The notes below the pieces were generated by a model, which had not been told where the DNA came from, did no database searches, and saw only the letters and a list, made by a program, of their open reading frames with translations. From Gelidibacter pelagius (GTDB taxonomy: Bacteria > Bacteroidota > Bacteroidia > Flavobacteriales > Flavobacteriaceae): a stretch of 56,709 nt of DNA. Numbering within the stretch: position 1 is the stretch's first letter; each line of letters opens with the position of its first letter. A program made the position numbers and the translations under genes. The DNA is taken from contig NZ_JAGEVG010000023.1 of assembly GCF_017581925.1 (NCBI RefSeq), positions 1 through 56,709 of the forward strand, given 5' to 3'. This document shows, piece by piece, positions 56,357 through 56,709 of this stretch.

Positions 56357-56447
56357 TGATTTGTTTCCTCATTATATATAGGAGTGTGTTGAGGAATTTT
56401 ATAATATCAAGTATGCTCTCCTATATATAGGAGTGCTGATTTGTTTC
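56357..56447. repeat. Direct repeats and a 16-bp palindrome upstream of thrS
   Basis: TATATATAGGAGTG occurs at 56373-56386 and 56422-56435, and TGATTTGTTTC at 56357-56367 and 56437-56447. The second TATATATAGGAGTG forms the perfect palindrome CTCCTATATATAGGAG (56418-56433). A third AGGAGTG is at 56336-56342. They may be regulator sites or the edge of a repeat. Confidence 0.5.
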
Positions 56448-56452
56448 GATTT

Positions 56453-56580
56453 GGGCGTTTGTTCTGCCGAAGGGGCAGCCCACCGCGCTCTCGCCCCTCA
56501 CTTTTTCCGGCCGCTGTGGCGTCCGCAAAAGAGTCCGGGCAAGGGCTCCATCGCTAACGCGGGGCCTGTCCACGCCGCCC
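56453..56580. other. GC-rich structured island
   Basis: This stretch is far richer in G and C than the DNA around it, and has no long open frame. GCGTT (56455-56459) and AACGC (56556-56560) can close it as an outer stem; inside, CTGCC/GGCAG (56464-56478) or GGGGC/GCCCC (56472-56497) can form. It may be a structured RNA or a dispersed repeat. The strand is not known. Confidence 0.4.
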
Positions 56581-56666
56581 TGACCATAAACCACTGTGTT
56601 TTCGGCCGCCTAAGGGGTTCATTTCCAGCGGGAAGAAAAATAGTTCAAAAAAAGTCTTATTTTATT

Positions 56667-56698
56667 TTGCCGGTAAAGGAAAAAGGGTTGTATATTTG
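56667..56698 (+). promoter_or_regulatory. Strong promoter pointing out of the window, probably of an rRNA or tRNA operon
   Basis: TTG (56667-56669), 21 bases, TATATTTG (56691-56698), followed by CACCCCGCAAA at the window end. It shares TATATTTGCACCC with the tRNA-Lys promoter at 35369-35376. The gene it serves is beyond the right edge. Confidence 0.65.
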
Positions 56699-56709
56699 CA
56701 CCCCGCAAA

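Overview
The window comes from a Flavobacteriia genome, most likely Flavobacteriaceae. The pointers are AT-rich intergenic DNA, promoters of the Bacteroidota type (TTG, 18-22 bases, then TAnnTTTG), A-rich rather than Shine-Dalgarno start contexts, PorP/SprF and type B sorting-domain proteins of the type IX secretion system (T9SS), a split transketolase, and many repeats and palindromes between genes. Genus cannot be fixed from the sequence alone. No CRISPR array, prophage or intact insertion sequence is visible.

Layout. 1-1088: noncoding, with repeats. 1089-12535: a tight five-gene surface operon encoding a 1932-residue repeat and collagen-like protein, a GEVEDY-type surface protein, a T9SS type B cargo protein, a PorP/SprF protein and an OmpA-family cell-wall anchor. 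12985-17701: a FUSC-type membrane protein and a patatin phospholipase fused to an outer-membrane barrel. 17796-32110: a mostly minus-strand stress and redox block (MgtC, a broken MFS transporter, Dps, a zinc dehydrogenase, a DsbA-like protein divergent from an HxlR regulator, SDR, NTF2-like, YceI, FMN reductase, universal stress protein, K+/H+ antiporter, DIP1984-family protein, catalase). 32577-38827: cysteine-less ArsC-like protein, M28 peptidase, lipoprotein, tRNA-Lys, shikimate kinase, phosphoribosyltransferase, S4-domain protein, FKBP-like lipoprotein and an outer-membrane barrel. 38828-41428: a repeat-rich gap and the split transketolase. 41821-52522: Tgt, LptF/G permease, EamA transporter, AccA, DnaB, AI-2E family permease, a secreted protein usually named asparagine synthetase B, an EF-hand protein, a membrane class III cyclase and an acetyltransferase. 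52906-56231: the classical thrS-infC-rpmI-rplT operon. 56232-56709: a palindrome-rich stretch, a GC-rich island and a strong promoter pointing out of the window.

How the genes work together. The strongest system is the 11.4-kb surface operon. Three secreted proteins are followed by the outer-membrane protein and periplasmic anchor that usually serve type B T9SS cargo. Only the third secreted protein carries a recognisable sorting domain, so the collagen-like stalk may be displayed through a partner. The minus-strand block looks like an oxidative and electrophile defence region, with the HxlR regulator (one cysteine near its N terminus) and the DsbA-like protein as its likely thiol-responsive part. 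The EF-hand and cyclase pair (50603-51967) is a plausible small calcium and cyclic-nucleotide unit. infC has an AUA start codon, consistent with the rare-start autocontrol known for this gene.
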